A DNA stretch of 64,000 nucleotides from Streptomyces sp. ADI95-17 (GTDB lineage: Bacteria; Actinomycetota; Actinomycetes; Streptomycetales; Streptomycetaceae): the NCBI RefSeq assembly GCF_003846175.1, contig NZ_ML123046.1, positions 56,349-120,348 of the forward strand, written 5' to 3'. The notes beneath the pieces were generated by a model that made no database searches, was not told the DNA's origin, and saw nothing but the letters and a program-made list of their open reading frames with translations. Position 1 is the first letter of the stretch. Each line of letters starts with the position of its first letter. Shown here one piece after another: positions 6,295-15,759 of this stretch. The translations under genes were made by a program, and so were the position numbers.

Positions 6295-8541
6295 ATGACA
6301 GGACCCCTGGTCCCTTTCCGCGAAGTCGTTCTCAAGGTTCACAGCAGGTGCGATCTTGCTTGTGACCATTGCTATGTCTATGAACATGCAGATCAGAGCT
6401 GGCGAACCCGGCCCAGGACAATCTCTGATGATGTCATTTTCCGGACTGCTCAACGCTTGGCCGAGCATGCCAAGGCACATGCACTGCCCTCCGTGTCAGT
6501 GATCCTGCACGGAGGGGAGCCTCTACTGGCGGGGCCCGCCCGATTGCGGCGAGTCTGCGAAGTGCTCACCTCCGCCTTCGACGGCGTCGCGGAACTCGAC
6601 CTCCGCATTCACACCAACGGACTCCAGCTCAGTCCGCGGTATCTCGACCTCTTCGACGAGTTCGGCGTCAGGGTCGGCATCTCCCTCGACGGCGACCGGG
6701 CCGCCAACGACCGGCACCGCCGCTACGCGGACGGACGCAGCAGTCACCCCCTGGTCCTCAAGGCCGTCGAGCTGCTCCGGCAGGAGCGCTACCGCCACCT
6801 CGATCTCGGGCTCCTGTGCACCGTCGACATCGAGAACGATCCGATCGCGGTCCTCGACGCGCTCACCGAGCTCGATCCGCCGCTCATCGACTTCCTGCTC
6901 CCGCACGCCACCTGGGACGACCCGCCGCCCCGCCCGGACGGTTCGCCCACTGCCTACGCCGACTGGCTCCTCGCGGTCTTCGACCGCTGGCAGGAGCAGG
7001 GGCGCCCGGTGCCGGTGCGGCTCTTCTCCTCGGTGCTGTCCACGCTGAGCGGCGGCCCCAGCCTCACCGAGTCGCTGGGGCTCGCCCCGACCGACCTCGT
7101 CGTCGTCGAGACCGACGGCCAGCTGGAGCAGGTCGACTCGCTCAAGAGCGCCTACGAGGGCGCCGCGGCCACCGGCTTCGACGTCTTCACCCATACCTTC
7201 GACGAGGTGGCGGCCCACCCCGGGGTGCGAGCCCGTCAGCTCGGGCTGGCCGGTGTCAGCGAGGCCTGCCGCCGCTGTCCCGTCGTGCGCTCGTGCGGCG
7301 GCGGCCTCTACACCCACCGCTACCGCTCCACCGGGCCGTCCGGCGAGTTCGACAACCCCTCCGTGTACTGCGAGGACCTGGCCGCCCTGGTGCGCGGCAT
7401 CGAGGCGCGCACGGCCGCGTCCCTCGTCGCACCCGAGCTGACCGATCCGGCCGAACTGGCCGCCTCCCAGCGAGACCTCACCCGAATGCTGCTGGCCCGG
7501 CTGAACGCCGACGTCGAGGAGCGGGGCGACGAGCGGTGGGCCCGGGCCTGGGAGCTGGCCGCCGCCGTCGAGGCCTCTGAGGAGGGGGCCCGCGGCCTGG
7601 ACGAGGTGCTGTCCCACCCGTACACCCGCACCTGGCTGATCCGCGCCCTGGAGGCGCTTCACGAACGGCCGGGGGAGGTGCGGGACGCGCTGCGGCTGCC
7701 CGCGTATCTCGCGGCCGCCGCCGTACGGGCCGGCCTCGACCTCCGGGTGGATGTGGGCTACACGGACGGCAGGCTGGTCCTGCCGGGCCTCGGCGAGTTG
7801 CGGATCGGGAGATCGGGGGAGCGCGGCACGGCGCGGGTGCGTGCCGTCGAGGGCGGCCTCCTGGTCCGGCGGGGCGAGGGGGATCCGGCCGAGCGGCGGA
7901 TCACGCTGTCGTCGGCCGCCGGTCCCGGCTGGCGGCCGGTGCGCCGGCTGGTGGTGCCCGGTGGGGCGTCCGGCCCGGCGCTCGATCTGGTGCTCGACGA
8001 CCTCGACCCGTACCGCGACTGCTTCGCCGTGCCGGCCGCGGCCGCGCTCGACGACCGCGCCGCCGCGGACCTGTTGGGCAGGATCGGCGACGCCTGGGCG
8101 CTGATCGGGGCGAAGGCGCCGCTACGGGCCGCGGAGACGGCCGGACGCCTCACCACCCTCACGCCGCTCACCGGCCTCGCCCCCGCCGAACCCGCCGTGG
8201 GCCGGCACGGCCGCGGCGCGCTGGGCATCGCCGCGGACGGCAGCGCCGAGGAGTTGGCGCTCGCACTGCTGCGCGGATCACGGCGGGCCGAATTGCAGGC
8301 GCTGGCCGATGTCACGGATCTTTACGCGGCGGACGGCTCCTGGGAACATCGGATTCCTTGGGAGGAAGAATCAGTTCCGTTTTCCCGGTTGCTGGCCGAC
8401 ACCTATGAGCGGACGGCGTTGGGCGCATTCGAGCCGCGCCTGCTGGAGGGCGTACCGCAGGCCCTCGACGCGCTGGAGGGTGCCGCCGAGCTGACCGTGA
8501 GTGGAAAGCGGCTGCTGGATCTGATGCGAAAAGAGATCTGA
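6295..8541 (+). CDS. fxsB: FxsB radical SAM/SPASM cyclophane synthase with inactive HExxH-type extension
   Basis: A 748-aa enzyme. Cys19, Cys23 and Cys26 in CDLACDHCYVYE form the radical SAM cluster motif, followed by ILHGGEPLL and IHTNG. A SPASM-like set lies at Cys325, Cys328, Cys334 and Cys359 (EACRRCPVVRSCGGGLYTH). Together these identify FxsB, which cross-links the Phe-x-Ser of FxsA. The C-terminal third (from about 400) corresponds to the metallo-hydrolase/hydroxylase extension found in FxsB proteins. Here the expected HExxH site reads Arg660-Gly-Ser-Arg-Arg664 in LALALLRGSRRAELQAL, so that domain should not bind metal. The first 200 bases are much less GC-rich than the rest. The ATG at 6295 is the likely start; translation may be coupled to fxsA. 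Confidence 0.92.
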   Translation: MTGPLVPFREVVLKVHSRCDLACDHCYVYEHADQSWRTRPRTISDDVIFRTAQRLAEHAKAHALPSVSVILHGGEPLLAGPARLRRVCEVLTSAFDGVAELDLRIHTNGLQLSPRYLDLFDEFGVRVGISLDGDRAANDRHRRYADGRSSHPLVLKAVELLRQERYRHLDLGLLCTVDIENDPIAVLDALTELDPPLIDFLLPHATWDDPPPRPDGSPTAYADWLLAVFDRWQEQGRPVPVRLFSSVLSTLSGGPSLTESLGLAPTDLVVVETDGQLEQVDSLKSAYEGAAATGFDVFTHTFDEVAAHPGVRARQLGLAGVSEACRRCPVVRSCGGGLYTHRYRSTGPSGEFDNPSVYCEDLAALVRGIEARTAASLVAPELTDPAELAASQRDLTRMLLARLNADVEERGDERWARAWELAAAVEASEEGARGLDEVLSHPYTRTWLIRALEALHERPGEVRDALRLPAYLAAAAVRAGLDLRVDVGYTDGRLVLPGLGELRIGRSGERGTARVRAVEGGLLVRRGEGDPAERRITLSSAAGPGWRPVRRLVVPGGASGPALDLVLDDLDPYRDCFAVPAAAALDDRAAADLLGRIGDAWALIGAKAPLRAAETAGRLTTLTPLTGLAPAEPAVGRHGRGALGIAADGSAEELALALLRGSRRAELQALADVTDLYAADGSWEHRIPWEEESVPFSRLLADTYERTALGAFEPRLLEGVPQALDALEGAAELTVSGKRLLDLMRKEI

Positions 8542-8775
8542 GGGTCGAATTCCGGTTCGGACGGAGCGTCGGTGCACACGGGACAACTGGGAGGAACAGC
8601 CGCAGACCGAATTCGATCAAGGAAATGTTCGGCCGGACCCGGGAACGTATGACTGAAAACCGGCGTTGAATGACCGAACGCCATGGGGGTGGAGCAACGT
8701 CCGCTCCGGAATGATGAATTCGCTCGCATTCACTTCAGTCCCCGGATGCGGGTGCTCACACAGGACGGGGGTCGT

Positions 8776-10107
8776 GTGCACGCAACAACGCAGCAGCGAG
8801 CGGCGGACCATCGGCCGTACTTCTTCTTGAGTTATGCCCATACACCGGGCTACGGCCGAGGAACGGACCCCGATATGTGGGTCGAACGCCTCTTCAAGGA
8901 TCTCTGTGACCACGTGCTGGCCATGACGGATCTGCCCGCGGGCGCGCCCGCGGGGTTCATCGACCGCGAGATACGCTCCGGCGAGGGCTGGTCCGAACGG
9001 CTCGGTGAGGTGCTCGCCACCTGCCGGGTGTTCGTTCCGCTGTTCTCGCCGCGCTACTTCGCGAGCGAGATGTGCGGCAAGGAGTGGTACGCCTTCGCCC
9101 AGCGCGCCATCCACCACCGGGCCCGCTCCAACCAGCGGGCCGAGGCGATCGTCCCGGCCCTCTGGGTGCCGGTACCCCCGAGCCAGCTCCCCGGCCCCGC
9201 CGAGCGGTTGCAGTTCAACCACCGTGATTTCGGGGACCGTTACGTCAGCGACGGCCTCTACGGACTCATCAAACTCCGGCTCTTCGCCGAGGAGTACGAG
9301 CGCGCGGTGTACGAACTAGCCAAGCGCATCGTCAACGTCGCCGACACCATAAGGATCGGCACCGGCCGCCCCGTCGACTACCGGCTGGCGCCCAGTGCCT
9401 TCGGCCCGCCCAACAGCTCGGTGGGCGCCCCCCGTCCCATGCAGGTCACCATCGCCGCCGCCACCCGGCACGACCTGCCCCCAGGTCGCAACCCCGACTA
9501 CTACGGCGACAGCCCGCAGGACTGGAACCCCTACCACCCGGCCGCCGCGCGCCCACTGGCCTACGTCGCCGAGGACCTGGTGCGCTCCCTCAACTACCAG
9601 GCGACCATCTCCTCCTTCGACGAGGAGACCGGGCACGGGGAAGGCAAACAGCCGCCCAGCAGGCCGGAGATCCTGCTCGTGGACCGCTGGGCCCTGCAGG
9701 ACGAGGACCGGTGCCGTCGGCTCGCCGCCTTCGACGCCGAGAACCGCCCCTGGGTGACGATGATCGTGCCGTGGAACCGGGAGGACCACGAGAGCATGGC
9801 GGCCGAGGCCGAACTGACCGAGAAGCTCGAACAGACCATGCCGACCAAGATGCGCCAGGGACGGGCCTACTGCCGGGCCGCCGCCAAGGGCGTCCCCAGC
9901 ATGGAGGCCTTCGGGCAGCTCCTGCCACAGGTCGTCGAGGTGGCGGCCCAGCAGTACCTGAGACATGCGGCGGTGTACCCACCGGCCACCGGCGGCGGAC
10001 ACACCGAACGGACGCGGCTGCTGGGGCCGATGGCACAGACGAACTACACCCCCGAGACACACGACCCTGCGACGGATGCGGAGGACACGGATGACGGCCA
10101 GTCGTGA
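8776..10107 (+). CDS. fxsC: FxsC TIR-like protein of the FxSxx-COOH system
   Basis: Taken from GTG 8776 (GGGGG at 8767-8771; AGGA further up) the protein has 443 aa; in-frame starts at 8746 and 8683 would add up to 31 residues. The N-terminal domain starts RPYFFLSYAHTPG and continues with VERLFKDLCDHV, GFIDREIRSGEGW, TCRVFVPLFSPRYF and CGKEWYAF, a TIR-like fold. The C-terminal half has a second alpha/beta segment (ILLVDRWALQDEDRCRRLAAFD, PWVTMIVPWNRED). TIR domains either signal by self-association or cleave NAD; the catalytic Glu cannot be assigned here. FxsC is a standard companion of FxsA and FxsB. Its 3' end overlaps fxsT by 17 bases, so they are translationally coupled. Confidence 0.88.
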   Translation: MHATTQQRAADHRPYFFLSYAHTPGYGRGTDPDMWVERLFKDLCDHVLAMTDLPAGAPAGFIDREIRSGEGWSERLGEVLATCRVFVPLFSPRYFASEMCGKEWYAFAQRAIHHRARSNQRAEAIVPALWVPVPPSQLPGPAERLQFNHRDFGDRYVSDGLYGLIKLRLFAEEYERAVYELAKRIVNVADTIRIGTGRPVDYRLAPSAFGPPNSSVGAPRPMQVTIAAATRHDLPPGRNPDYYGDSPQDWNPYHPAAARPLAYVAEDLVRSLNYQATISSFDEETGHGEGKQPPSRPEILLVDRWALQDEDRCRRLAAFDAENRPWVTMIVPWNREDHESMAAEAELTEKLEQTMPTKMRQGRAYCRAAAKGVPSMEAFGQLLPQVVEVAAQQYLRHAAVYPPATGGGHTERTRLLGPMAQTNYTPETHDPATDAEDTDDGQS

Positions 10108-13100
10108 CGGGCGCATCGTCACCTTCTACTCGTACAAGGGCGGCACCGGGCGCACCATGGCCCTGGCCAACACAGCCTGGATACTCGCCGCCAACGGAAA
10201 ACGGGTACTGGCCGTCGACTGGGACCTGGAGGCACCGGGGCTCCACCGCTTCTTCCACCCGTTCCTCGACCCGTCGACACTCGGTGCCACCACCGGCGTC
10301 ATCGATCTGATCACCGAGTACGCGTGGGCCGCCACCAGCCCCGTCCAGCGTGCCGACGACTGGCACCGCGACTACGCCCGGATCCAGCCGCACGCCGTCT
10401 CCCTCGCCCCCGAGGCGCTCGGCTGGGAGTTCCCGCAGGGCGGCACGCTCGACTTCGTCTCCGCCGGGCGGCAGAACCGCGAATACTCCGCGACCGTCTC
10501 CACCTTCGACTGGGACAACTTCTACGACCGGCTCGGCGGCGGCCACTTCTTCGACGCCCTGCGCGACGACATGAAGGCCAACTACGACTACGTCCTCATC
10601 GACAGCCGGACCGGCCTCAGCGACATCGCCGACATCTGCACGGTCCACCTCCCCGACGTCCTCGTCGACTGCTTCACCCTCAGTGACCAGTCCATCGACG
10701 GCGCCGCCTCCGTCGCCCGGCAGATCTCCGAGCGCTACACCGGCCGCCCCATCTCCATCTTCCCCGTACCGATGCGCATCGACGAGGGCGAGAAGGAGAA
10801 GGCGGACGCCGGCCGGGCGCTGGCCCGGCTGAAGTTCGACCGCCTGCCGCGCGATCTGTCCGGTGACGAACTCACCGCCTACTGGGGCGCGGTGGAGATC
10901 CCCTACCGCCCCTATTACGCGTACGAGGAGACCCTCGCCACCTTCGGCGACGAGGCCGGCCTCACCAACTCGCTGCTCTCCGCCTTCGAACGCCTCACCT
11001 CCGTCATCACCGACCAGCAGATCACCTCGATGCCACCGGTCGGCGAAGAGGTACGGCTGCGCATCCGGGACGCGTTCACCCGGCGCAGGCCGGCGCTGCC
11101 GGCCGATCTCTTCCTCAGCTATGTGGCGGAGAACCGGATGTGGGCCGACTGGATCGAGTCCGTGCTCACCCGGGCCGGGTTCCGCGTCGTACCGCGCGAC
11201 GTGTCCGCCCAGCGGGAGTCCGCGGAGCCGGCGCCCGCCGAGAACGCCGCCCGTACCGTGGTGCTGCTCTCCAGCGCCTACCTCAAGTCCCAGCGCGCGG
11301 TGAACCTCTGGGACCGGGCCGTCGCGGAGGACCCCGGGGGCGGACGGCGCCATCTGCTGCCGCTCAGGGTCGGTGACGTACGGCTCTCCGCGCCCTACAT
11401 CGACCGCAACCCCGTCGACCTCTTCCGGCTCGACGAGGTGCACGCCACCGCCGCCCTGCTGCGCGCCCTGGACCGGCCCGTACAGCTCACCGACGCGGTC
11501 TCGCCCGGCCCGCGCTTCCCGGGCACCGTCCCCAGGATCTGGAACGCCCCGCCGCGCAACCCCGGCTTCACCGGCCGCTCCCTGGTCCTGGAACGGATGC
11601 GCGACCAGCTCGGCGGCGGCATGGCCGTGGTGCTGCCGCAGCCGCAGACCCTGTACGGACTCGGCGGCGTCGGCAAGACCCAGGTCGCCCTGGAGTACGT
11701 GCACCGCTTCATGGCCGACTACGACCTGGTCTGGTGGATATCTTCCGAGCAGACCGACGACGTGGTGGCCGCGCTCGCCGAGCTCGCGGTCCGGCTCGGC
11801 GCCCAGGGCGGCGACGACATGGCGGCCGCCTCCCAGGAGGCCGTGGACCTGCTGCGGCGGGGCGTGCCCTCGGACCGCTGGCTGCTGGTCTTCGACAACG
11901 CCGACGACCCCGAACGGCTGCGGCGCTACTTCCCGCAGGGCGGCTCGGGCCACATCCTGGTCACCTCGCGGAACCAGGCGTGGTCCCAGCACGGCGACGC
12001 GCTGCCGGTCGACGTCTTCCTGCGCGAGGAGTCCATCGAACACCTCCAGCGCCGGGCCCCGGGGCTGAGCGACGAGGACGCCGCCCAGGTGGCCACCGCC
12101 GTCGGTGACCTGCCGCTGGCCGTCGAGCAGGCGGCGGCCTGGATCGCGGAGACCGCCACCCCGATCGACACCTACCTCGAACAGCTGGCCCAGCAGGCCC
12201 CCGAGGTCCTGGCGCTCAACCAGCCGGCCGGCTACCCGGAGCCGGTCGCCGCGACCTGGAACATCTCCATCCAGCGCCTCAAGGAGCGCTCGCCCGCCGC
12301 GGTGCGGCTGCTCCAGCTCTGCGCCTTCTTCGCACCCGAGCCCATCTCGGGGAACCTCCTGTACAGCAAGGAGATGATCGAGGCGCTGAAGCCGTACGAC
12401 GCCTCGCTCCAGGAGAAACTGGTGCTGGGCCGGGTCATCCGGGAGATCGGCCGGTTCGCCCTCGCCAAGGTCGACCAGGTGTCCAACTCCATCCAGGTGC
12501 ACCGGCTCGTCCAGGCGGTCATCCGGGCGCAGCTGACCGAGGAGGAGCAGCGGGACGCCCGGCACGCCGTCCACCGCATCCTGGCGGGCGCCCGGCCCGA
12601 CGACGACGAGCCGATCGACAACCCGTCGACCTGGCCGCAGTTCGCCACCATCTGGCCGCACCTCGGCCCGTCCGACGCCCGCAACTGCAAGGAGCCCGAG
12701 GCCCGCAGACTCCTGATCGACCGGGTCCGCTACCTCTGGAAGCGCGGCGACTTCCGGACCGCCACCACGCTCTGCGAGGAGCTGCGCGAGATCTGGCGCC
12801 AGACGCTGGGGGAGCGGGACATCCAGTACCTCTACCTCTGCTTCCACCTCTCCAACATCTACCGCTCGCGCGGCCGTTACGTGGAGGCCAGGGAGCTCGA
12901 CGAGATCACCCTGGCGACACAGCGGGAGGTGCTGGGCGCGGAGCACCCGCACACGTACATGAGCACCAGCAGCCTGGCGACCGACCTCGGCACGCTCGGG
13001 GAGTACACCAGGGCGATCGAGCTGGCGACCGAGGCCACCGACGGGTTCAACCAGATCTTCCACGAATCGCACCCGAGGACGCTGGCGGCGGCCAACAACC

Positions 13101-14020
13101 TGGCGTTCACCCTGCGGTCGATCGGGCAGTACGCCAAGGCCCGCGAGATCGACCAGGACGTCTTCGACCGGCGCGTCGAGGTGCTCGGCGCGGAACACCC
13201 CTACAGCCTCTCCTCCGCCATGAACCTGGCCCGTGACCTGCGGGACGTCGGGCGGTACGAGGACTCGGTCGGCATCCTCAGCCGTACGTACGACAGTTAC
13301 AAGGCCACGCTCGGCCGGGCCTTCCCGGGCACACTGAGCGCGGCGAAGAGCCTTGCGGTGTCGCTGCGCCGCGCGGGCAGACTGGAGGACGCCCGCCGGC
13401 TGACGGTGGCCACCCGTGCCAGGTACCGGGCCAAGTACACCTCCGCCAACCCGGAGTCGCTGGCCTGCGATCTGAATCTGGCGGCCGACCTGTTCGCGGC
13501 CGGCGAGGCGACCGAGGCCAGGGACACCGCACAGGAGGTCGTCGACCAGTACATGAAGGTGCCGGGGGAGAAACACCCGTACACCCTCGCCGCGCTGAAC
13601 AATCTCGGCGTCTACCAGTCGGGGAGCGGCGCGCCCGAGGAATCGGTGCGGGTGCTGACCAGAGTGGTCGCCGCGATGCGGGAGGTGTACGGGCCGGAGC
13701 ACCCCAACACCCTGTTCTGCGTGATGAACCTGGCGAACGCGACGGCGGAGCGGGGCGACCTCGATCTGGTGCTGGAGACCGAGGAGAAGGTGTCCGGGCA
13801 GCTCAGGAGGGTACTGGGGGCGCATCACCCGGAGACCCTGGCCATGACGTCGAACATGGCGGTCACGCTCGACGCGATGGGGCGCAAGGACGAGGCGCTG
13901 CGGCTGAGGTCCGAGACGGTCGAGGAACTGGCCCGTCAGCTCGGCGACGACCATCCGATGACCCGGATCGCCCGGGACGACGACCGGTTCGAACGCGAAC
14001 TGGAACCGACGGCGGTGTGA
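10091..14020 (+). CDS. fxsT: FxsT: P-loop/TIR/NB-ARC/TPR protein of the FxSxx-COOH system
   Basis: A 1309-aa protein with four parts. Residues 1-330 are a MinD/ParA-like P-loop domain with YKGGTGRT at 15-22 (Arg in place of the usual Lys after the second Gly-Thr-Gly) and VDWDLEAPG. About 335-480 is a TIR-like domain (ADLFLSYVAENRMWADW, VVLLSSAYLKS). About 495-860 is an NB-ARC STAND module with GLGGVGKTQVAL near 520 and LLVFDNADDP near 597. From about 890 to the end are tetratricopeptide repeats of the HPxT...NLA...G type. This is the plan of a STAND signalling ATPase and matches the tetratricopeptide protein of FxSxx-COOH loci. The ATG at 10091 has GGAGG six bases upstream and overlaps fxsC. 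Confidence 0.9.
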   Translation: MTASRDGRIVTFYSYKGGTGRTMALANTAWILAANGKRVLAVDWDLEAPGLHRFFHPFLDPSTLGATTGVIDLITEYAWAATSPVQRADDWHRDYARIQPHAVSLAPEALGWEFPQGGTLDFVSAGRQNREYSATVSTFDWDNFYDRLGGGHFFDALRDDMKANYDYVLIDSRTGLSDIADICTVHLPDVLVDCFTLSDQSIDGAASVARQISERYTGRPISIFPVPMRIDEGEKEKADAGRALARLKFDRLPRDLSGDELTAYWGAVEIPYRPYYAYEETLATFGDEAGLTNSLLSAFERLTSVITDQQITSMPPVGEEVRLRIRDAFTRRRPALPADLFLSYVAENRMWADWIESVLTRAGFRVVPRDVSAQRESAEPAPAENAARTVVLLSSAYLKSQRAVNLWDRAVAEDPGGGRRHLLPLRVGDVRLSAPYIDRNPVDLFRLDEVHATAALLRALDRPVQLTDAVSPGPRFPGTVPRIWNAPPRNPGFTGRSLVLERMRDQLGGGMAVVLPQPQTLYGLGGVGKTQVALEYVHRFMADYDLVWWISSEQTDDVVAALAELAVRLGAQGGDDMAAASQEAVDLLRRGVPSDRWLLVFDNADDPERLRRYFPQGGSGHILVTSRNQAWSQHGDALPVDVFLREESIEHLQRRAPGLSDEDAAQVATAVGDLPLAVEQAAAWIAETATPIDTYLEQLAQQAPEVLALNQPAGYPEPVAATWNISIQRLKERSPAAVRLLQLCAFFAPEPISGNLLYSKEMIEALKPYDASLQEKLVLGRVIREIGRFALAKVDQVSNSIQVHRLVQAVIRAQLTEEEQRDARHAVHRILAGARPDDDEPIDNPSTWPQFATIWPHLGPSDARNCKEPEARRLLIDRVRYLWKRGDFRTATTLCEELREIWRQTLGERDIQYLYLCFHLSNIYRSRGRYVEARELDEITLATQREVLGAEHPHTYMSTSSLATDLGTLGEYTRAIELATEATDGFNQIFHESHPRTLAAANNLAFTLRSIGQYAKAREIDQDVFDRRVEVLGAEHPYSLSSAMNLARDLRDVGRYEDSVGILSRTYDSYKATLGRAFPGTLSAAKSLAVSLRRAGRLEDARRLTVATRARYRAKYTSANPESLACDLNLAADLFAAGEATEARDTAQEVVDQYMKVPGEKHPYTLAALNNLGVYQSGSGAPEESVRVLTRVVAAMREVYGPEHPNTLFCVMNLANATAERGDLDLVLETEEKVSGQLRRVLGAHHPETLAMTSNMAVTLDAMGRKDEALRLRSETVEELARQLGDDHPMTRIARDDDRFERELEPTAV

Positions 14021-14024
14021 GCCC

Positions 14025-14056
14025 CGGGAGCGTCCGGCTCTCGCCGGACGCTCCCG
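14025..14056. terminator. Shared hairpin between convergent fxsT and hydrolase genes
   Basis: A perfect 13-bp stem (CGGGAGCGTCCGG with CCGGACGCTCCCG) and 6-base loop start 5 bases after the fxsT stop. It lies 19 bases beyond the stop of the convergent gene at 14075, so it can serve both. Confidence 0.75.
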
Positions 14057-14074
14057 GACCGCCGGGTCCGCCCG

Positions 14075-14950
14075 CTATTCGGCGGGCGGGTCCAGCAGCC
14101 AGTTGAGGATCCTGGGCAGCGCGTGCAGCGCGTCGAAGTGCGCTGCCGCCGGTTCCACCACGACGGTGGAGTTCGGGATGCGTTCGGCCAGCCAGCGCGA
14201 GTGGCCCACCGGCGAGAACACGTCCTTCTCGCCGTGCCACAGCATCACAGGCCCGGTGATGTCCGCCGGGTCGAAGCCCCACGGATTGCTGAACGCGATC
14301 GCGTCGTCGATCCAGCCCCAGGCCGAAGTGCGCAGCCCCTCACGGTAGTTGCGCAGCAGCATGGTGCGGACCCCGACGTCGTTGACCACCAGCCGGTCGG
14401 AGTCGGTCAGTTCCTGGCGCAGATCGTCGATGAGCCGGACCGGGTTCTTCCTGATGACCGCGGACCGCGAGATGAACGACTCGGCGAGCCCGTCCGGATC
14501 GGCCGCCGCCGTGGAGTACGCCAGCACATTGGAGGCGGCCATCCCCTCGAACCAGTCGAGACCGTCGGCCCCCCACGGGGCCAGCCCGACCAGCGCGGCA
14601 GTACGGGTCACGCGCTCGGGCATCAGTGCCGCGCAGGCCAGGGCGTGCGGCGCACCACCGGACCGGCCCACCACGGCGAACCGTTCGAGCCCCAGATGGT
14701 CCGCGATGGCCCGCACGTCCTGAACGGCGTCGGCGACACAGCGCCCCGGCAGCCGGTCGGACTCGCCGTAGCCCGGCCGGTCGTAGGTGATCAGCTGGGT
14801 CTTGCGCTGGTACAGGACCATGCCGCGCGGAGCCGGACCGAGCCTGCTGCCGGGCATCCCGTGCAGCAGGAAGACCGGTCTGCCGCGGGGATCCCCGAGA
14901 CGCTCAACCACCAGATGCCGCCCGTCCGCCGCGCGCACCTGACTACGCAC
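14075..14950 (-). CDS. Alpha/beta-fold hydrolase
   Basis: A 291-aa cytoplasmic protein of the alpha/beta hydrolase superfamily. LLHGMPGSR forms the oxyanion region, YDRPGYGES follows, and the nucleophile elbow is GRSGGA. The late GEKDVFSP supplies the Asp and AAAHFDAL the His, so the triad is complete. The substrate is not evident; epoxide, ester or lactone hydrolysis are all possible. The start is the GTG at 14950, with GGAGGAG seven bases upstream on the minus strand. It is convergent with fxsT and has no same-strand neighbour close by, so it is probably a single gene. Confidence 0.85.
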   Translation of the reverse strand: MRSQVRAADGRHLVVERLGDPRGRPVFLLHGMPGSRLGPAPRGMVLYQRKTQLITYDRPGYGESDRLPGRCVADAVQDVRAIADHLGLERFAVVGRSGGAPHALACAALMPERVTRTAALVGLAPWGADGLDWFEGMAASNVLAYSTAAADPDGLAESFISRSAVIRKNPVRLIDDLRQELTDSDRLVVNDVGVRTMLLRNYREGLRTSAWGWIDDAIAFSNPWGFDPADITGPVMLWHGEKDVFSPVGHSRWLAERIPNSTVVVEPAAAHFDALHALPRILNWLLDPPAE

Positions 14951-15197
14951 TTGGCGCCTCCTCCGTAAGGTGCGGGCACCGAGTGCCCGACTTTTCCCGC
15001 CCGATTCGATGATGGCTCATCAGAGCTCTTACCTACTGCGGGAGTTGGAAACCCGCTGGAGGGCGGCGGATGGTGCGTCGGGTGTCCGGGCGGCACCGGG
15101 TGCCGGCAGCGGATCCCGTACGAAACCCGTACAGCGGCGGTCCGGGCGGGGAGGCGGCATGGCCCCGCCTGCGTGGCTCGACGCAGCGGAGCCCGGT
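14951..15197. other. Intergenic stretch upstream of the hydrolase gene
   Basis: About 250 bases between the hydrolase start and the phospholipase terminator. It must hold the hydrolase promoter on the minus strand. No gene-like frame or convincing promoter motif is visible. Confidence 0.4.
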
Positions 15198-15239
15198 GCG
15201 CCGCCGGGCCGTCCCTGCTGGTAGGCCGGCCGGCGGCGC
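15198..15239 (-). terminator. Hairpin after the phospholipase gene
   Basis: A 10-bp stem (GCGCCGCCGG with CCGGCGGCGC) lies 22 bases beyond the phospholipase stop on the minus strand. Confidence 0.55.
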
Positions 15240-15261
15240 GCCGGGCGCTGTCGGTGGGTGA

Positions 15262-15759
15262 TCAGGCGGCCCGGCCGAGTCCGGCGGAGCTCGCCTTCGC
15301 CGGTGCCACGCCGAAGATGTCCACGGCGTGGTAGTACGTCCACGCCGTGCTGTTGCACGCGGTGTGCTTCGCTCCGGAGTACGCGGCGCACACGCGCTTG
15401 AGGTCCTCGTAGAACGCGGAGTCGATGCGTGCCTTGTTGGCGGAGAAGATGCCGGCCGCCTTGTGGTTGCGGTAGCCGAAGTCGTGGCGGGCGCACGCGT
15501 TCTGGAAGGGGAAGCCGAACGGGTTGTCGGGCGAGCTGCTGCAGTAGTCCGTCGACCAGTCGAAGCCGTACGCGGCCCAGGCGCCCTGGTTGTTGCGGGC
15601 GCTGTTCCAGGCGTTGTAGCTGGCGGCGCTCGTCTGGGTCCAGGAGCTGAGGACCTGGGGCTTGTCGGCAGGGGCGGCCGAGGCGGAGGCGGCGGGGAGC
15701 AGGGCGAGCGGGAGCGACAGAGCGACCGTGGCAAGCGGGACGGTGAATCGGCGACGCAT
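15262..15759 (-). CDS. Secreted prokaryotic phospholipase A2
   Basis: A 165-aa secreted protein with a signal peptide (about residues 1-29, MRRRFTVPL...ASASA). It has the prokaryotic PLA2 core: a tyrosine/tryptophan-rich first helix, DWSTDYCSSSPDNPFGFPF, and the catalytic helix ACARHDFGYRNH with His92 and Asp93. Cys73, Cys89 and two later Cys allow disulfides. Family members are Ca-dependent enzymes that release the sn-2 fatty acid from phospholipids outside the cell. Start ATG 15759 is chosen over a TTG two codons upstream because GGAGG lies five bases before it. Probably monocistronic. Confidence 0.92.
   Translation of the reverse strand: MRRRFTVPLATVALSLPLALLPAASASAAPADKPQVLSSWTQTSAASYNAWNSARNNQGAWAAYGFDWSTDYCSSSPDNPFGFPFQNACARHDFGYRNHKAAGIFSANKARIDSAFYEDLKRVCAAYSGAKHTACNSTAWTYYHAVDIFGVAPAKASSAGLGRAA

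Noticed and set aside
9590..13954. A very long open frame on the minus strand opposite fxsC/fxsT
   Set aside because: It mirrors the GC-rich codon pattern of fxsT, encodes a Gly/Arg/Val-rich low-complexity product and has no domain; it is an antisense shadow.
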